Assembly: GCA_964564865.1 (NCBI GenBank)
Contig: CAZMDA010000009.1
Location: 1-64,000, forward strand
Direction: 5' to 3'
DNA: 64,000 nucleotides
Source of the DNA: RBG-16-66-20 sp964564865
GTDB lineage: Bacteria > Pseudomonadota > Gammaproteobacteria > Burkholderiales > SG8-39
Of the stretch, positions 1-6,559 are shown piece by piece. Made by a program: the position numbers and the translations under genes. The notes beneath the pieces were generated by a model. It did no database searches. It was given only the letters and a program-made list of their open reading frames with translations, and was not told the DNA's origin. The number at the start of each line of letters is the position of its first letter. Within the stretch, counting starts at the first letter, position 1.

Positions 1-1
1 C

Positions 2-607
2 CTAGAACTTTCGCACGACGGGCAGGTGCAGCCCCCAGCGGATCGCGACCAGCCTCAAGGCGACCACCACCGCCATGCCCACCCAGAACGCGACCGCCTG
101 CGGCGTGCCCAGGGCCTGCAGGGCCAGGTATGCCGCGACACCGACGATGGCGGCGGTGGCGTAGATCTCCTGCTGCAGGATGAGCGGCACCCGCGCCGTG
201 ATCACGTCGCGCAGCACGCCGCCGGTGACGCCGGTCATCGTGCCCAGCAGCACCACGATGAGCGCCGGGGCCTGCGCGGCCTCGGCGAGCTGCGCCCCGG
301 AGAGCGCGAACAGCCCCAGTCCCAGCGCGTCGGCCACCAGCAGCGTCGCCCCCGGCGGCGGCCGCACCCGGACGTACGCCACCGTCAGCAGCGCGGCGGC
401 GGTGATGACGATGAGGTACGTCGGATCCGTGATCCAGAAGATCGGGTGGCGGTCGAGCAGCAGGTCGCGCAGCGTGCCGCCGCCGATCGCCGTGATCGCC
501 GCGACCACGATGATGCCGATCACGTCCAGGTCGCGGTCGCGCGCCGCGAGCACGCCGCTCGCGGCGAACACCGCGACGCCGGCGAGGTCGAGGTAGTAGA
601 ACAGCAT
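2..607 (-). CDS. TRIC/YadS-type (UPF0126) membrane channel protein
   Basis: This 201-residue inner-membrane protein is built from about seven hydrophobic segments. It has the internal duplication typical of the UPF0126/TRIC family: GGGTLRD at residues 42-48 recurs as GGVLRD at 129-134, each starting a half-repeat. Bacterial TRIC homologues are proposed cation channels, while the YadS/YicG branch includes amino-acid transport-related proteins, so the substrate is open. The ATG at 607 shares its A with the TGA stop of the upstream MerR gene (TGATG), which implies translational coupling to that regulator. An in-frame upstream extension into the MerR gene is arginine-rich shadow sequence and was not used. 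Confidence 0.85.
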   Translation of the reverse strand: MLFYYLDLAGVAVFAASGVLAARDRDLDVIGIIVVAAITAIGGGTLRDLLLDRHPIFWITDPTYLIVITAAALLTVAYVRVRPPPGATLLVADALGLGLFALSGAQLAEAAQAPALIVVLLGTMTGVTGGVLRDVITARVPLILQQEIYATAAIVGVAAYLALQALGTPQAVAFWVGMAVVVALRLVAIRWGLHLPVVRKF

Positions 608-1038
608 CAGCCGGGCCGCCGCGCCGGGGGGCGCTTCGCCTTGCGCGCGCCGATGGCGCCGGTGGCCGCGCCGCGCAGCAGGCGGCGGAAGGTCGGGCAT
701 TCCATGTGGCTGGGCGCGGGGCAGACCGCGGCGTGCCTCAGGCCATTGCGCATCGCGGTGAGCTTGCGGATCGTGCCGTCCAGCTCCTCGGCCTTGGCCG
801 CGAGCAGCCCGCGGTCGATCCTCGGCCGGCCGTCGGCGCCGAACATCCTGCCGATCTCCTCCAGCGAAAAGCCGGAGGCGCGCGCGAGCGCAATGAGCGC
901 GAGGCGCTCCAGCACCTCGGGGCCGAACACGCGGCGCAGGCCGCGCCGCGCCACCGACTTCACCAGCCCCTTCTCCTCGTAGTAGCGCAGCGCCGAGGCC
1001 GGCAGCCCGGAGCGCTTCGCCACCTCGTTGATGTCCAT
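607..1038 (-). CDS. MerR-family transcriptional regulator
   Basis: The 143-residue protein opens with the MerR winged helix-turn-helix (NEVAKRSGLPASALRYYEEKGL, residues 4-25). A dimerisation helix follows, then Cys106 and Cys114 in a CPAPSHMECPTF segment. That spacing could bind a metal or form a disulfide, but it is not the four-Cys cluster of SoxR. The ATG at 1038 is chosen because the HTH begins immediately there. It is divergent from the DUF2938/DUF2798 pair across a SoxR-box-like palindrome and coupled by TGATG to the channel gene downstream. It probably controls both itself and the divergent pair. The inducer is unknown. Confidence 0.88.
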   Translation of the reverse strand: MDINEVAKRSGLPASALRYYEEKGLVKSVARRGLRRVFGPEVLERLALIALARASGFSLEEIGRMFGADGRPRIDRGLLAAKAEELDGTIRKLTAMRNGLRHAAVCPAPSHMECPTFRRLLRGAATGAIGARKAKRPPARRPG

Positions 1039-1051
1039 CCGCGGGAACCCC

Positions 1052-1075
1052 TTGACCTCAAGTTGACTTGAAGTG
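1052..1075. promoter_or_regulatory. SoxR-box-like MerR operator in divergent intergenic region
   Basis: The core CCTCAAGTTGACTTGAAG at 1056-1073 is an imperfect 18-bp palindrome. It matches the textbook SoxR box (CCTCAAGTTAACTTGAGG) at 16 of 18 positions. It lies 18 bp upstream of the MerR start and 50 bp upstream of the divergent DUF2938 gene. A -35-like TTGACC starts at 1052. MerR regulators bind such palindromes between overlong-spaced -35 and -10 elements, but the -10 toward 1124 is poor by eye. Confidence 0.55.
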
Positions 1076-1123
1076 GCACTGTGCAGCCGTTGCCGCTCCA
1101 AGGCAAGCGAAAAGGAGAAATGC

Positions 1124-1615
1124 ATGGACTACCTCATACCCGCCCTCCTCGTCGGCGCCGGCGCCACCGCGACGATGGACCTCTGGGCCCTCGCCCGCCG
1201 GCGCCTGTTCGGCACGCCCCTTCCGGACTACGGCCTTGTCGGCCGCTGGATCGGGCACATGAAGGAGGGACGCTTTCGCCACCCGTCCATCGCCGCCGCG
1301 CGCCCGGTGCACGGCGAACGCGCGCTCGGCTGGGTTGCCCACTACCTGACCGGCGTCGCCTTCGCTGCGCTGCTGCTCAGTGTGGTCGGCCTCTCCTGGC
1401 TCGAGCGCCCTTCGCTCCTGCCCGCGCTCGTGGCCGGCCTCTGCACCGTCGCCGCGCCCTTCCTCCTGATGCAGCCCGGCATGGGCGCCGGCGTCGCCGC
1501 GCGCCTCACCAAGCGTCCTTCAGCTGCCCGTATACAGAGCCTGGTCACCCACACGGTGTTCGGGCTTGGCCTCTACCTCGCGGGTTGGGCCGCCCGCTTC
1601 CTACAAGGAGAATGA
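1124..1615 (+). CDS. DUF2938-family membrane protein
   Basis: This 163-residue protein has four hydrophobic segments and the DUF2938 signature: TATMDLWALARRRLFGTPLPDY near the N-terminus, GxxHYLTG in the middle, and a FLLMQPGMGAGVAA loop. Function is unknown for the family. AAGGAG at 1112-1117 sits six bases before the ATG at 1124, which decides the start over an in-frame upstream candidate. It is divergent from the MerR gene. The TGA stop is one base from the next ATG, so it forms a two-gene unit with the DUF2798 gene that is probably MerR-controlled. Confidence 0.8.
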   Translation: MDYLIPALLVGAGATATMDLWALARRRLFGTPLPDYGLVGRWIGHMKEGRFRHPSIAAARPVHGERALGWVAHYLTGVAFAALLLSVVGLSWLERPSLLPALVAGLCTVAAPFLLMQPGMGAGVAARLTKRPSAARIQSLVTHTVFGLGLYLAGWAARFLQGE

Positions 1616-1616
1616 C

Positions 1617-1847
1617 ATGCGTGTTCCTGCCCGTTTCGCCCCCGTCCTCTTCGGCGCCCTGCTCTCGGCCATCATGGTCGCGCTGGTGTCCGCTTTCGTG
1701 CTGCTCACCAGCCAGGGACTGCAACCCGGCTTCGCCGCGCAGTGGGTGAGGAGTTGCCTGACGACCTGGCCGGTGGCGTTCGTCGCGGTGACGCTGGTCG
1801 CGCCGTGGGTGCGGCGCGTGGTGGGGCGGCTGACCCAGCCCGCCTAG
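1617..1847 (+). CDS. DUF2798-family small membrane protein
   Basis: The 76-residue protein has two transmembrane helices. It matches DUF2798: a basic N-terminus, an FxPVLFGxLLSxIMVxxVS first helix, a short loop, then a WPVAFVAVTLVAPWVRRxV second helix. No function is known. Its start lies one base after the stop of the DUF2938 gene, with AAGGAGA inside that gene's end serving as ribosome site. Its TAG stop shares a CTAG tetranucleotide with the stop of the convergent DinB gene, so the two tail ends overlap. Confidence 0.78.
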   Translation: MRVPARFAPVLFGALLSAIMVALVSAFVLLTSQGLQPGFAAQWVRSCLTTWPVAFVAVTLVAPWVRRVVGRLTQPA

Positions 1848-2374
1848 CTTCCCTCGCCCGGGATCACCGCGAGGAGATCCGTGACCCCGACGTCCACCCC
1901 GGCCTGGAAGAGAAGCGTCGTCGCCTGGCCGCGGTGGTGCGTCTGGTGGTTGAAGAAGTGCTGCACCAGGGCGCCGAAGTTGCGCGCCTGCGCCTGACCG
2001 GAGGTGTTGGCGTAGCGCAGCGTATCCGCGAGCTGGGTTTCGGTGACGCGAGCGGCGAACTGGACGATGACGTCGTCGACCTTGGTCCGGTAGCTGCGCA
2101 GTCCCGGGAGCGTCTGGGCGAGGCGCTGGCGGAGCGTCGTGGGGGTCGGGAAGTCGTTCAACAGGTTCTTGAGCCAGCCCAGCTTCGGGTGCTGCGCGAA
2201 GCGCTTGAGCCAGATCGTGTCGCCTACGGCGATGTGGTTCAGCGTGTCGAACAGCGAGCCAAAGAACGCTCCGCGGTCCTTGAACAGTTCCTGGTCGGGG
2301 AGCCTGGCGGAGGCGTCGTAGAGGCGCGCGTTCATCCAGCGGTTGTACTCGGCCATCAAGAGGTTAGGCCGCAC
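1844..2374 (-). CDS. DinB-family protein (putative metal-dependent four-helix hydrolase/transferase)
   Basis: The 176-residue protein has the DinB layout: YNRWMNARLYD at 10-20, TLNHIAVGDTIWLKRF at 44-59 and HxxHHRGQ at 143-150. His47, His143 and His147 supply the expected metal-binding triad. DinB/YfiT proteins are four-helix bundles, often thiol-dependent transferases, but the substrate here cannot be told. A GTG at 2374 gives the usual family N-terminus and has a weak purine-rich site before it. An ATG at 2356 is the alternative. It overlaps the end of the DUF6622 gene by about 11 bases. Confidence 0.78.
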   Translation of the reverse strand: MRPNLLMAEYNRWMNARLYDASARLPDQELFKDRGAFFGSLFDTLNHIAVGDTIWLKRFAQHPKLGWLKNLLNDFPTPTTLRQRLAQTLPGLRSYRTKVDDVIVQFAARVTETQLADTLRYANTSGQAQARNFGALVQHFFNHQTHHRGQATTLLFQAGVDVGVTDLLAVIPGEGS

Positions 2375-2867
2375 TTTGCGACGCCTTTCTTGCCGCAGCC
2401 ACCAGACTGGCGGCACGCGCCACAAAGTACCCGCTCAGGCAACCATAGACCAAGCTGAACACCAGGGCCGTCATGGGAGTTCGGGCCGCTTCCGCGCCGA
2501 ACCCTTGCATGACCGCGAACGCGTACTTGGTGGAAAAGATCGCCATGATGACGACCAGCGGAACCCAGCTGCGCGGGATGAAGAAGCAGCCGTTTGCGGT
2601 GTTGAACGATATTCCCTTGTGCGGGAACACGTTGTAACCGAGAAAAGCGATCATAGTGAGCCCAATGGCCCAGGCCGCGAGCGGAACGGGCTTGACACCG
2701 AAGCTCGACTCGATTCCGGATTGCGACGACGCCACCATGCAGACAGGCAGGAGATAGGCTAAGGTCGTTCTAACGTTGCGGCTTCTTGCTTGCAGGAGCC
2801 TGAGAACCAGCAAGCCTGCGAAGAGCGCGAATACCCATTCGGGAGTGTGAGACAAGATCTGCACCAT
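2364..2867 (-). CDS. DUF6622-like integral membrane protein
   Basis: This 167-residue protein begins MVQILSHTPEWVFALFAGLLVLRLLQ, the hallmark start of a small family of four- to five-helix membrane proteins now called DUF6622. Further helices lie at about 30-48, 60-80, 100-118 and 128-150. The function is unknown. ATG 2867 is preferred over an in-frame TTG six bases upstream because it matches the family start. No good ribosome site is visible: the upstream stretch is pyrimidine-rich. Base composition is intermediate between the island and the flanking genome. Confidence 0.65.
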   Translation of the reverse strand: MVQILSHTPEWVFALFAGLLVLRLLQARSRNVRTTLAYLLPVCMVASSQSGIESSFGVKPVPLAAWAIGLTMIAFLGYNVFPHKGISFNTANGCFFIPRSWVPLVVIMAIFSTKYAFAVMQGFGAEAARTPMTALVFSLVYGCLSGYFVARAASLVAAARKASQSAA

Positions 2868-2959
2868 GGCCAAGCAGGAGGATGCACGCGCGGTCTAACA
2901 TCTGAATTTCTAGATCTGCGCAAGGAACGGCGCACGCCGATGAGATGATGGATTGGGCG

Positions 2960-3821
2960 TCACTTCTCTGTCTCCTCGACGAACGAGTTCATCCAATCAG
3001 CGTACTGTGAGGCTGGTGGTATAAGGCCCGACTTCAAAGCGTCCGCAAAATCGGCCTCGCTAACATGCGGCACTTTCGTTGATGGCTTACTAGTAAGCGT
3101 TTCCCTAACTTTGACTCCGTGCTTCATTAAGTCACTGCAGAGTTGATAACCGAAGAACGCAAGATCGTCGGTATAGCTGTATATGGCCTCCACGAGATCC
3201 GGAAACTCTTGATTTATGTGCCCCCCCCGGCAAAGGAAGACCAAAATAGTAGTGCGCGTGTCTGTCCCTTGGTATCTCTCCGGAATCGAACTTTCGAATA
3301 AGTTGATCACGCCGTGCTATCGCACCACTTAAGCTAATAAGAGTTTGCTCAATCACTGCAACGAGGGCCAATGGACGGCCAACCGCGGAGACTTCCTGAA
3401 ACGCAATGTGCTTCAACGTATCTATCGGCACTACAGGCGCTGGGTAGGTGCGCAAATCCATCTGAACCCGGAACTCGACATCCGGCGAAACTTGCCCAGC
3501 GTCTCTTCTTGCCTTGAACGCCTCTAACTCGGCTTTCGACTTCAGAAAGACCTCGCGCATGGACTGAACATGCTGCTTCTTCAGCGCGAGCGCGGCATTA
3601 CAGATCGTATGTGCAACCATAATTGCGGCGTTCGTATAGCGAAGTTGCTTCAGCCTCTCTTCTCGCTTCCGCTCTCGTTCAGCAATCCGTTGTGCACCGA
3701 GGGCACCACCGATTGCACCGGTTAGACCACCAACAAACGCAACAACAAAACTCGAGTTCAAGAACTGCCAACTACCATCTACTATTGAAGATAAAGCGGA
3801 GGTGAGTGAATCTATGGACAT
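2960..3821 (-). pseudogene. Membrane-anchored coiled-coil protein, frameshifted at a C8 homopolymer
   Basis: From the ATG at 3821 the protein has one hydrophobic segment (FVVAFVGGLTGAIGGALGA), a basic charged stretch (RIAERERKREERLKQLR) and a helical region ending in YYFGLPLPGG. There the frame runs into eight C (plus strand, 3221-3228) and continues as nonsense. Removing one base of the tract joins it to a second frame, HINQEFPDLVEAIYSYTDDLAFFGYQLC, which runs to a stop at 2960. The joined protein would be about 286 residues. The two halves form one continuous domain, so this is one gene that is broken, phase-variable or mis-sequenced. It follows the DUF4062 gene by 226 bp on the same strand. 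No known function is recognised. Confidence 0.7.
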
Positions 3822-4020
3822 GGAGAGATATGCTCTCGTAACGCTCAACTACCAAGAATAGTGGAAGCAAGCCAGCGCACTACCATGCAGGCACGCGGAG
3901 GCTCCGAATCGCAAAACGCGAGACTCGCCCGCGACCGAACATTGCTTGGTTGGACGTCCACTCCAACGGAGAGCTGCGTGCGATGCACAGCGCATGCGAG
4001 TCGAAAGGGTGAAACCCCCT

Positions 4021-4040
4021 CATTGGAATTAGCTCCAATG
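4021..4040. repeat. Perfect 7-bp inverted repeat downstream of the DUF4062 gene
   Basis: CATTGGA (4021-4027) and TCCAATG (4034-4040) form a stem with a six-base loop, just past the stop of the DUF4062 gene at 4048. No T-run follows on the minus strand, so it is not a standard intrinsic terminator. It may stabilise the mRNA end. The rest of the 226-bp spacer (3822-4047) holds no convincing gene. Confidence 0.4.
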
Positions 4041-4047
4041 GATATTC

Positions 4048-5010
4048 CTACGCATTGGCACCCTGGAGGAACTGCTCCACCGAGATGCCTTTCGCCCCAA
4101 GCTGCTGAATGATCAATTCTCGCAGTCTCAAATAGTCCCTCTTGTTTCGTTCGTAGCGCGCAGTGCTTAGTTTGTAGGGTGGGCCGCCGTACGTAAGGCT
4201 CATCCCATCGTCTTCGGCATCCGGCCTTACTTGATTCTGGCAAATGGCATCAAACGTTTCATGCAATAGGATCGCTCGTGGAGACGGTGTGATATTCCAA
4301 CTGGCAAGATCCCGACTTACCTCGAACCCAATGACGGAGTCGTAGGCTTCGACAGCCGCTCTTGCGATCGGATCACCTAGCGACTTCACGACTTGTCGTG
4401 TCAAGAACTCAATGTTCTCGGTCGCTTGTCTTAGCGAGCCGAATAGCTCGGCCGTTCGCCGTGCCTCGCTATCGCTAACCAGGAAGCGAAACAGCAGGCC
4501 AGCCCATTGTTGCCGAAGGTAGCTCTGCAATTCCTCGAAGTCGGAGAACGGTACCAACGCATTATTAGTTGCTTGGTTCTGAACTTGATCTAAAAACGAA
4601 AACACGTTTGCTGAGTCAACATTCGGGTATTTGATCTTTGAGGCGTCGATGGCCTCGTTGGCCTTGTTTGACGTGAAGAGACGGAACTGCTCAAGGACCG
4701 GTCGCTCTACAAGGGCGAAGACTGGAATTTTGGACTTCACGGCCTCTTCGTACTCGGCGTTCGTTATCGACTTGTCGCCGCCCTTAAATGCACCGCCTGT
4801 GCGGCCACCGATGATCAGTACAAACATTTGACACGATGGAACGTCTGCGAGGCAGGCATCCTGAACATGTAGCGCAGGGTCGTAAAACACCGCGCCGTCG
4901 TCGCTCAGAACTGGCTCATAGCCCAACGTACGGATGAAGAATCTGAGGTTCTCTCGTATATACCGAAGGTCATAGCAGGTCGAGCTAACAAATATGCGCG
5001 GTGCCGGCAT
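4048..5010 (-). CDS. DUF4062 domain protein (TIR/STIR-like fold), candidate conflict-system sensor or enzyme
   Basis: The 320-residue soluble protein starts PAPRIFVSSTCYDLRYIRENLRFF, the diagnostic DUF4062 opening (FVSST at 7-11). MFVLIIGGRTGG follows at 62-73 and SITNAEYEEA at 81-90, then a helical C-terminal region of about 200 residues without a recognised domain. DUF4062 is placed near TIR-like folds and recurs in bacterial conflict and NLR-like proteins; whether this copy makes or senses a nucleotide is inference. GGAG lies about eight bases before the ATG. It is 25 bp downstream of the SLATT gene on the same strand, so the two are probably one transcript. Codon use is AT-richer than the flanking genes. 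Confidence 0.8.
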   Translation of the reverse strand: MPAPRIFVSSTCYDLRYIRENLRFFIRTLGYEPVLSDDGAVFYDPALHVQDACLADVPSCQMFVLIIGGRTGGAFKGGDKSITNAEYEEAVKSKIPVFALVERPVLEQFRLFTSNKANEAIDASKIKYPNVDSANVFSFLDQVQNQATNNALVPFSDFEELQSYLRQQWAGLLFRFLVSDSEARRTAELFGSLRQATENIEFLTRQVVKSLGDPIARAAVEAYDSVIGFEVSRDLASWNITPSPRAILLHETFDAICQNQVRPDAEDDGMSLTYGGPPYKLSTARYERNKRDYLRLRELIIQQLGAKGISVEQFLQGANA

Positions 5011-5035
5011 TGAGCATATCTCCGAGATCGCTGTC

Positions 5036-5665
5036 CTAGCGCCTAACCATGAAGTAGATCCAGCCGTACATTAATCCGAGACTGAGCGCGTAATGTGAGA
5101 ACTGCAGACCTACGAGTATCCAAATGCGCACTCTTGTCCAGAACAGATGGATTCGCTGCCGCCAGTAGATCTGGGAGAAAATCTCAAGCTTTGCAATTTG
5201 AGCGTCATAGTACTGGTGATGCGCTACTAGGTAATCGCTTAAGGTATGGTTCTCGTGCTTATCCAGCACATCGTAGTATCTTTTTGCGCACTCCTCGTAG
5301 TCGGCGTTACTTACGGTGCCTTGACCAATTAGGAACACTAGCTTTCTCGCCAAACGTCCCAGTTCTAGCCCACAGCCGTGCATCTTTACGGCCCTCGCCG
5401 AGTAATCCGCCATACCAAGCAGCAGCGAGTAGGCGAGTATCAGAACCGCAAAGAGAACAGATGCGAAGCCTAAGTAGTTCTCTTCAAAATTTGATCTGAT
5501 CTTCAATGCAGGAATGAGGGCGATAACAACTTGCCCGACTGCCAAGAAAGCCAATGTCCATTGTGCAGCCCAACCGTGAAGATTCATTCGCCGTGCGGCC
5601 GTATAGCGCGCCCCACACGTAATCTCTGTTCGACGAAGCAATTCTTCGGTGGAGTTTGTGCTCAT
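5036..5665 (-). CDS. SLATT-domain membrane protein, candidate pore-forming effector
   Basis: This 209-residue protein has the SLATT plan. An N-terminal helix (STEELLRRTEITCGARYTAARRMN, 4-28) precedes paired transmembrane segments at about 34-54 and 64-85. A long cytosolic helical stretch with YYDVLDKHENHTLSDYLVAHHQYY (130-153) follows, and a C-terminal hydrophobic segment lies at 181-207. SLATT proteins were described as membrane effectors paired with SLOG or SMODS nucleotide-signalling proteins and are thought to perforate membranes. Here the partner is DUF4062 instead, encoded 25 bp downstream. The ATG at 5665 is the only reasonable start, and the ribosome site is weak. It is the first gene of the island operon. 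Confidence 0.78.
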   Translation of the reverse strand: MSTNSTEELLRRTEITCGARYTAARRMNLHGWAAQWTLAFLAVGQVVIALIPALKIRSNFEENYLGFASVLFAVLILAYSLLLGMADYSARAVKMHGCGLELGRLARKLVFLIGQGTVSNADYEECAKRYYDVLDKHENHTLSDYLVAHHQYYDAQIAKLEIFSQIYWRQRIHLFWTRVRIWILVGLQFSHYALSLGLMYGWIYFMVRR

Positions 5666-5782
5666 ATCGGCGATGGCGAACGATGCGCCTCAATGGTAGA
5701 CATTCTGTCATCGATCTCCAAACACTCCCATGCATCGTCGGCTAACGCCTACTCGCGATCTCGTTTCCCGATTAAACCGCCA

Positions 5783-6094
5783 TTACCTAAACACCACCCC
5801 CACCACCCCCTGCACCACGAACAACCCCACCACCACCGCCGGAAACACCATCGCCGTCCCCAGCGACCCCAGGAACAACCACCCCCCCTTCACCCCCCCC
5901 CCCCCCCCATTCACCTCCCGCCCCCGCCTCACCCTCACGACGTTCCAGATCGCCGTCATCGGCACCGCCAGCACCGCGACCAGCATCGCCGCCAGGCCAA
6001 CGAAAGACCCGCCGCCGCGGGTCGCCTCGATGATGACCCAGGTAAACAAAAGCTGGAGCAGAAGCGGAACGAGGATGTTGACGAGGTATCTCAA
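5783..6094 (-). CDS. Small hydrophobic protein interrupted by a poly-glycine tract
   Basis: A TTG at 6094 that overlaps the TGA of the upstream gene would start a 103-residue protein, MRYLVNILVPLLLQLLFTWVII onward. It has two N-terminal hydrophobic helices, a basic loop (NVVRVRRGREV), five glycines encoded by a 16-base C tract (plus strand), then two more hydrophobic segments. Hydrophobicity on both sides of the tract stays in one frame, which supports 16 as an in-frame length. No family is recognised. The region is unusually C-rich on the plus strand and valine/glycine-rich in the protein. Translation is probably coupled to the gene ending at 6091. Confidence 0.5.
   Translation of the reverse strand: MRYLVNILVPLLLQLLFTWVIIEATRGGGSFVGLAAMLVAVLAVPMTAIWNVVRVRRGREVNGGGGGVKGGWLFLGSLGTAMVFPAVVVGLFVVQGVVGVVFR
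5893..5908. repeat. 16-base C homopolymer inside a coding region
   Basis: Sixteen consecutive C occur at 5893-5908, preceded by seven C at 5882-5888. The tract lies in the coding strand of the small hydrophobic gene and encodes GGGGG. Homopolymers this long are prone to slipped-strand mispairing and to sequencing error. Confidence 0.9.
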
Positions 6095-6489
6095 GGCCGC
6101 CCCAGCAAATATCCGATCCAGACCACGCCCCACGGCAGCAGGAACGCAAGCAGCGAAACGATGAAATGGACGACCCCGACACCGCGCGCCGAGCCCTTGC
6201 CCGGCATGAACAGGAGCATCGCCACCGGCAGCAACACCATCGGCCCGGTCCCGATCAGGAGCGTCATCCCGATCCCGGTCGTCGACGCGGGCCAGCCGAG
6301 GTCGCGTGCGCGGGCGGCGGCCGACAAGCCGAACACGGCGGCAGTAAAGAGGAACAGCAGGCCGCCGGTGATGAGCATGCCCTGCGACCCGGGCCGGAAC
6401 GCGGCGCCCATCATGACGTAGAACAGGCCGACGAGGTTGAGCACGGCGGGAAGGGCGAAGAACGCGTACTGCGCGCGGCCGAAGATCAT
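6091..6489 (-). CDS. Four-helix integral membrane protein of unknown function
   Basis: This 132-residue protein has four evenly spaced hydrophobic segments at about 8-28, 38-60, 75-95 and 108-128. Between helices 2 and 3 is a short ARARDLGWPAST loop, reminiscent of the DUF805 motif R-A-R-D-x-G, although DUF805 cannot be assigned with confidence. The ATG at 6489 lies 27 bases downstream of a 22-bp perfect palindrome, which may be its operator. The stop overlaps the presumed TTG start of the next small membrane protein. Confidence 0.62.
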   Translation of the reverse strand: MIFGRAQYAFFALPAVLNLVGLFYVMMGAAFRPGSQGMLITGGLLFLFTAAVFGLSAAARARDLGWPASTTGIGMTLLIGTGPMVLLPVAMLLFMPGKGSARGVGVVHFIVSLLAFLLPWGVVWIGYLLGRP

Positions 6490-6516
6490 GGGTATCCAGG
6501 GTCCAGAGGGAAGTGG

Positions 6517-6538
6517 AATGTAACCGATCGGTTACATT
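6517..6538. promoter_or_regulatory. Perfect 22-bp palindrome, copy 1 (TetR-type operator candidate)
   Basis: The 20-bp core ATGTAACCGA/TCGGTTACAT is perfectly self-complementary and extends to 22 bp here. An identical 20-bp core occurs at 50819-50838. It lies between the stop of the DUF2784 gene and the start of the 132-residue membrane protein. Length and symmetry suit a TetR-family dimer site; no T-run follows, which argues against a terminator. No TetR gene is seen nearby. Confidence 0.6.
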
Positions 6539-6559
6539 TGCGCCGCCCCGGCGCCCCGC

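Larger units (their letters stand above)
2364..5770 (-). other. AT-richer accessory island carrying a DUF4062/SLATT gene pair
   Basis: From about 2.36 to 5.77 kb the base composition drops clearly, to about half GC by eye, against roughly 70 percent on both sides. All genes here read on the minus strand and none is a housekeeping gene. The order in the direction of transcription is SLATT, DUF4062, membrane/coiled-coil protein (frameshifted) and DUF6622. No integrase, transposase, tRNA or clear direct repeat bounds the segment, so the mechanism of acquisition is not visible. The left border is the end of the DinB gene and the right border is a C-rich low-complexity region. Confidence 0.6.

Noticed and set aside
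3845..4243. 132-codon minus-strand frame overlapping the end of DUF4062
   Set aside because: It is a shadow of DUF4062 and the spacer, with no recognisable domain and no ribosome site.
5042..5048. GTTAGGC as an integron boundary between SLATT and DUF4062
   Set aside because: It lies inside the SLATT stop region, and only 25 bp separate the two genes, too little for an attC site.
5531..6421. His/Pro-rich 296-codon plus-strand frame
   Set aside because: Low-complexity C-rich antisense of membrane protein genes, with no domain and improbable composition.
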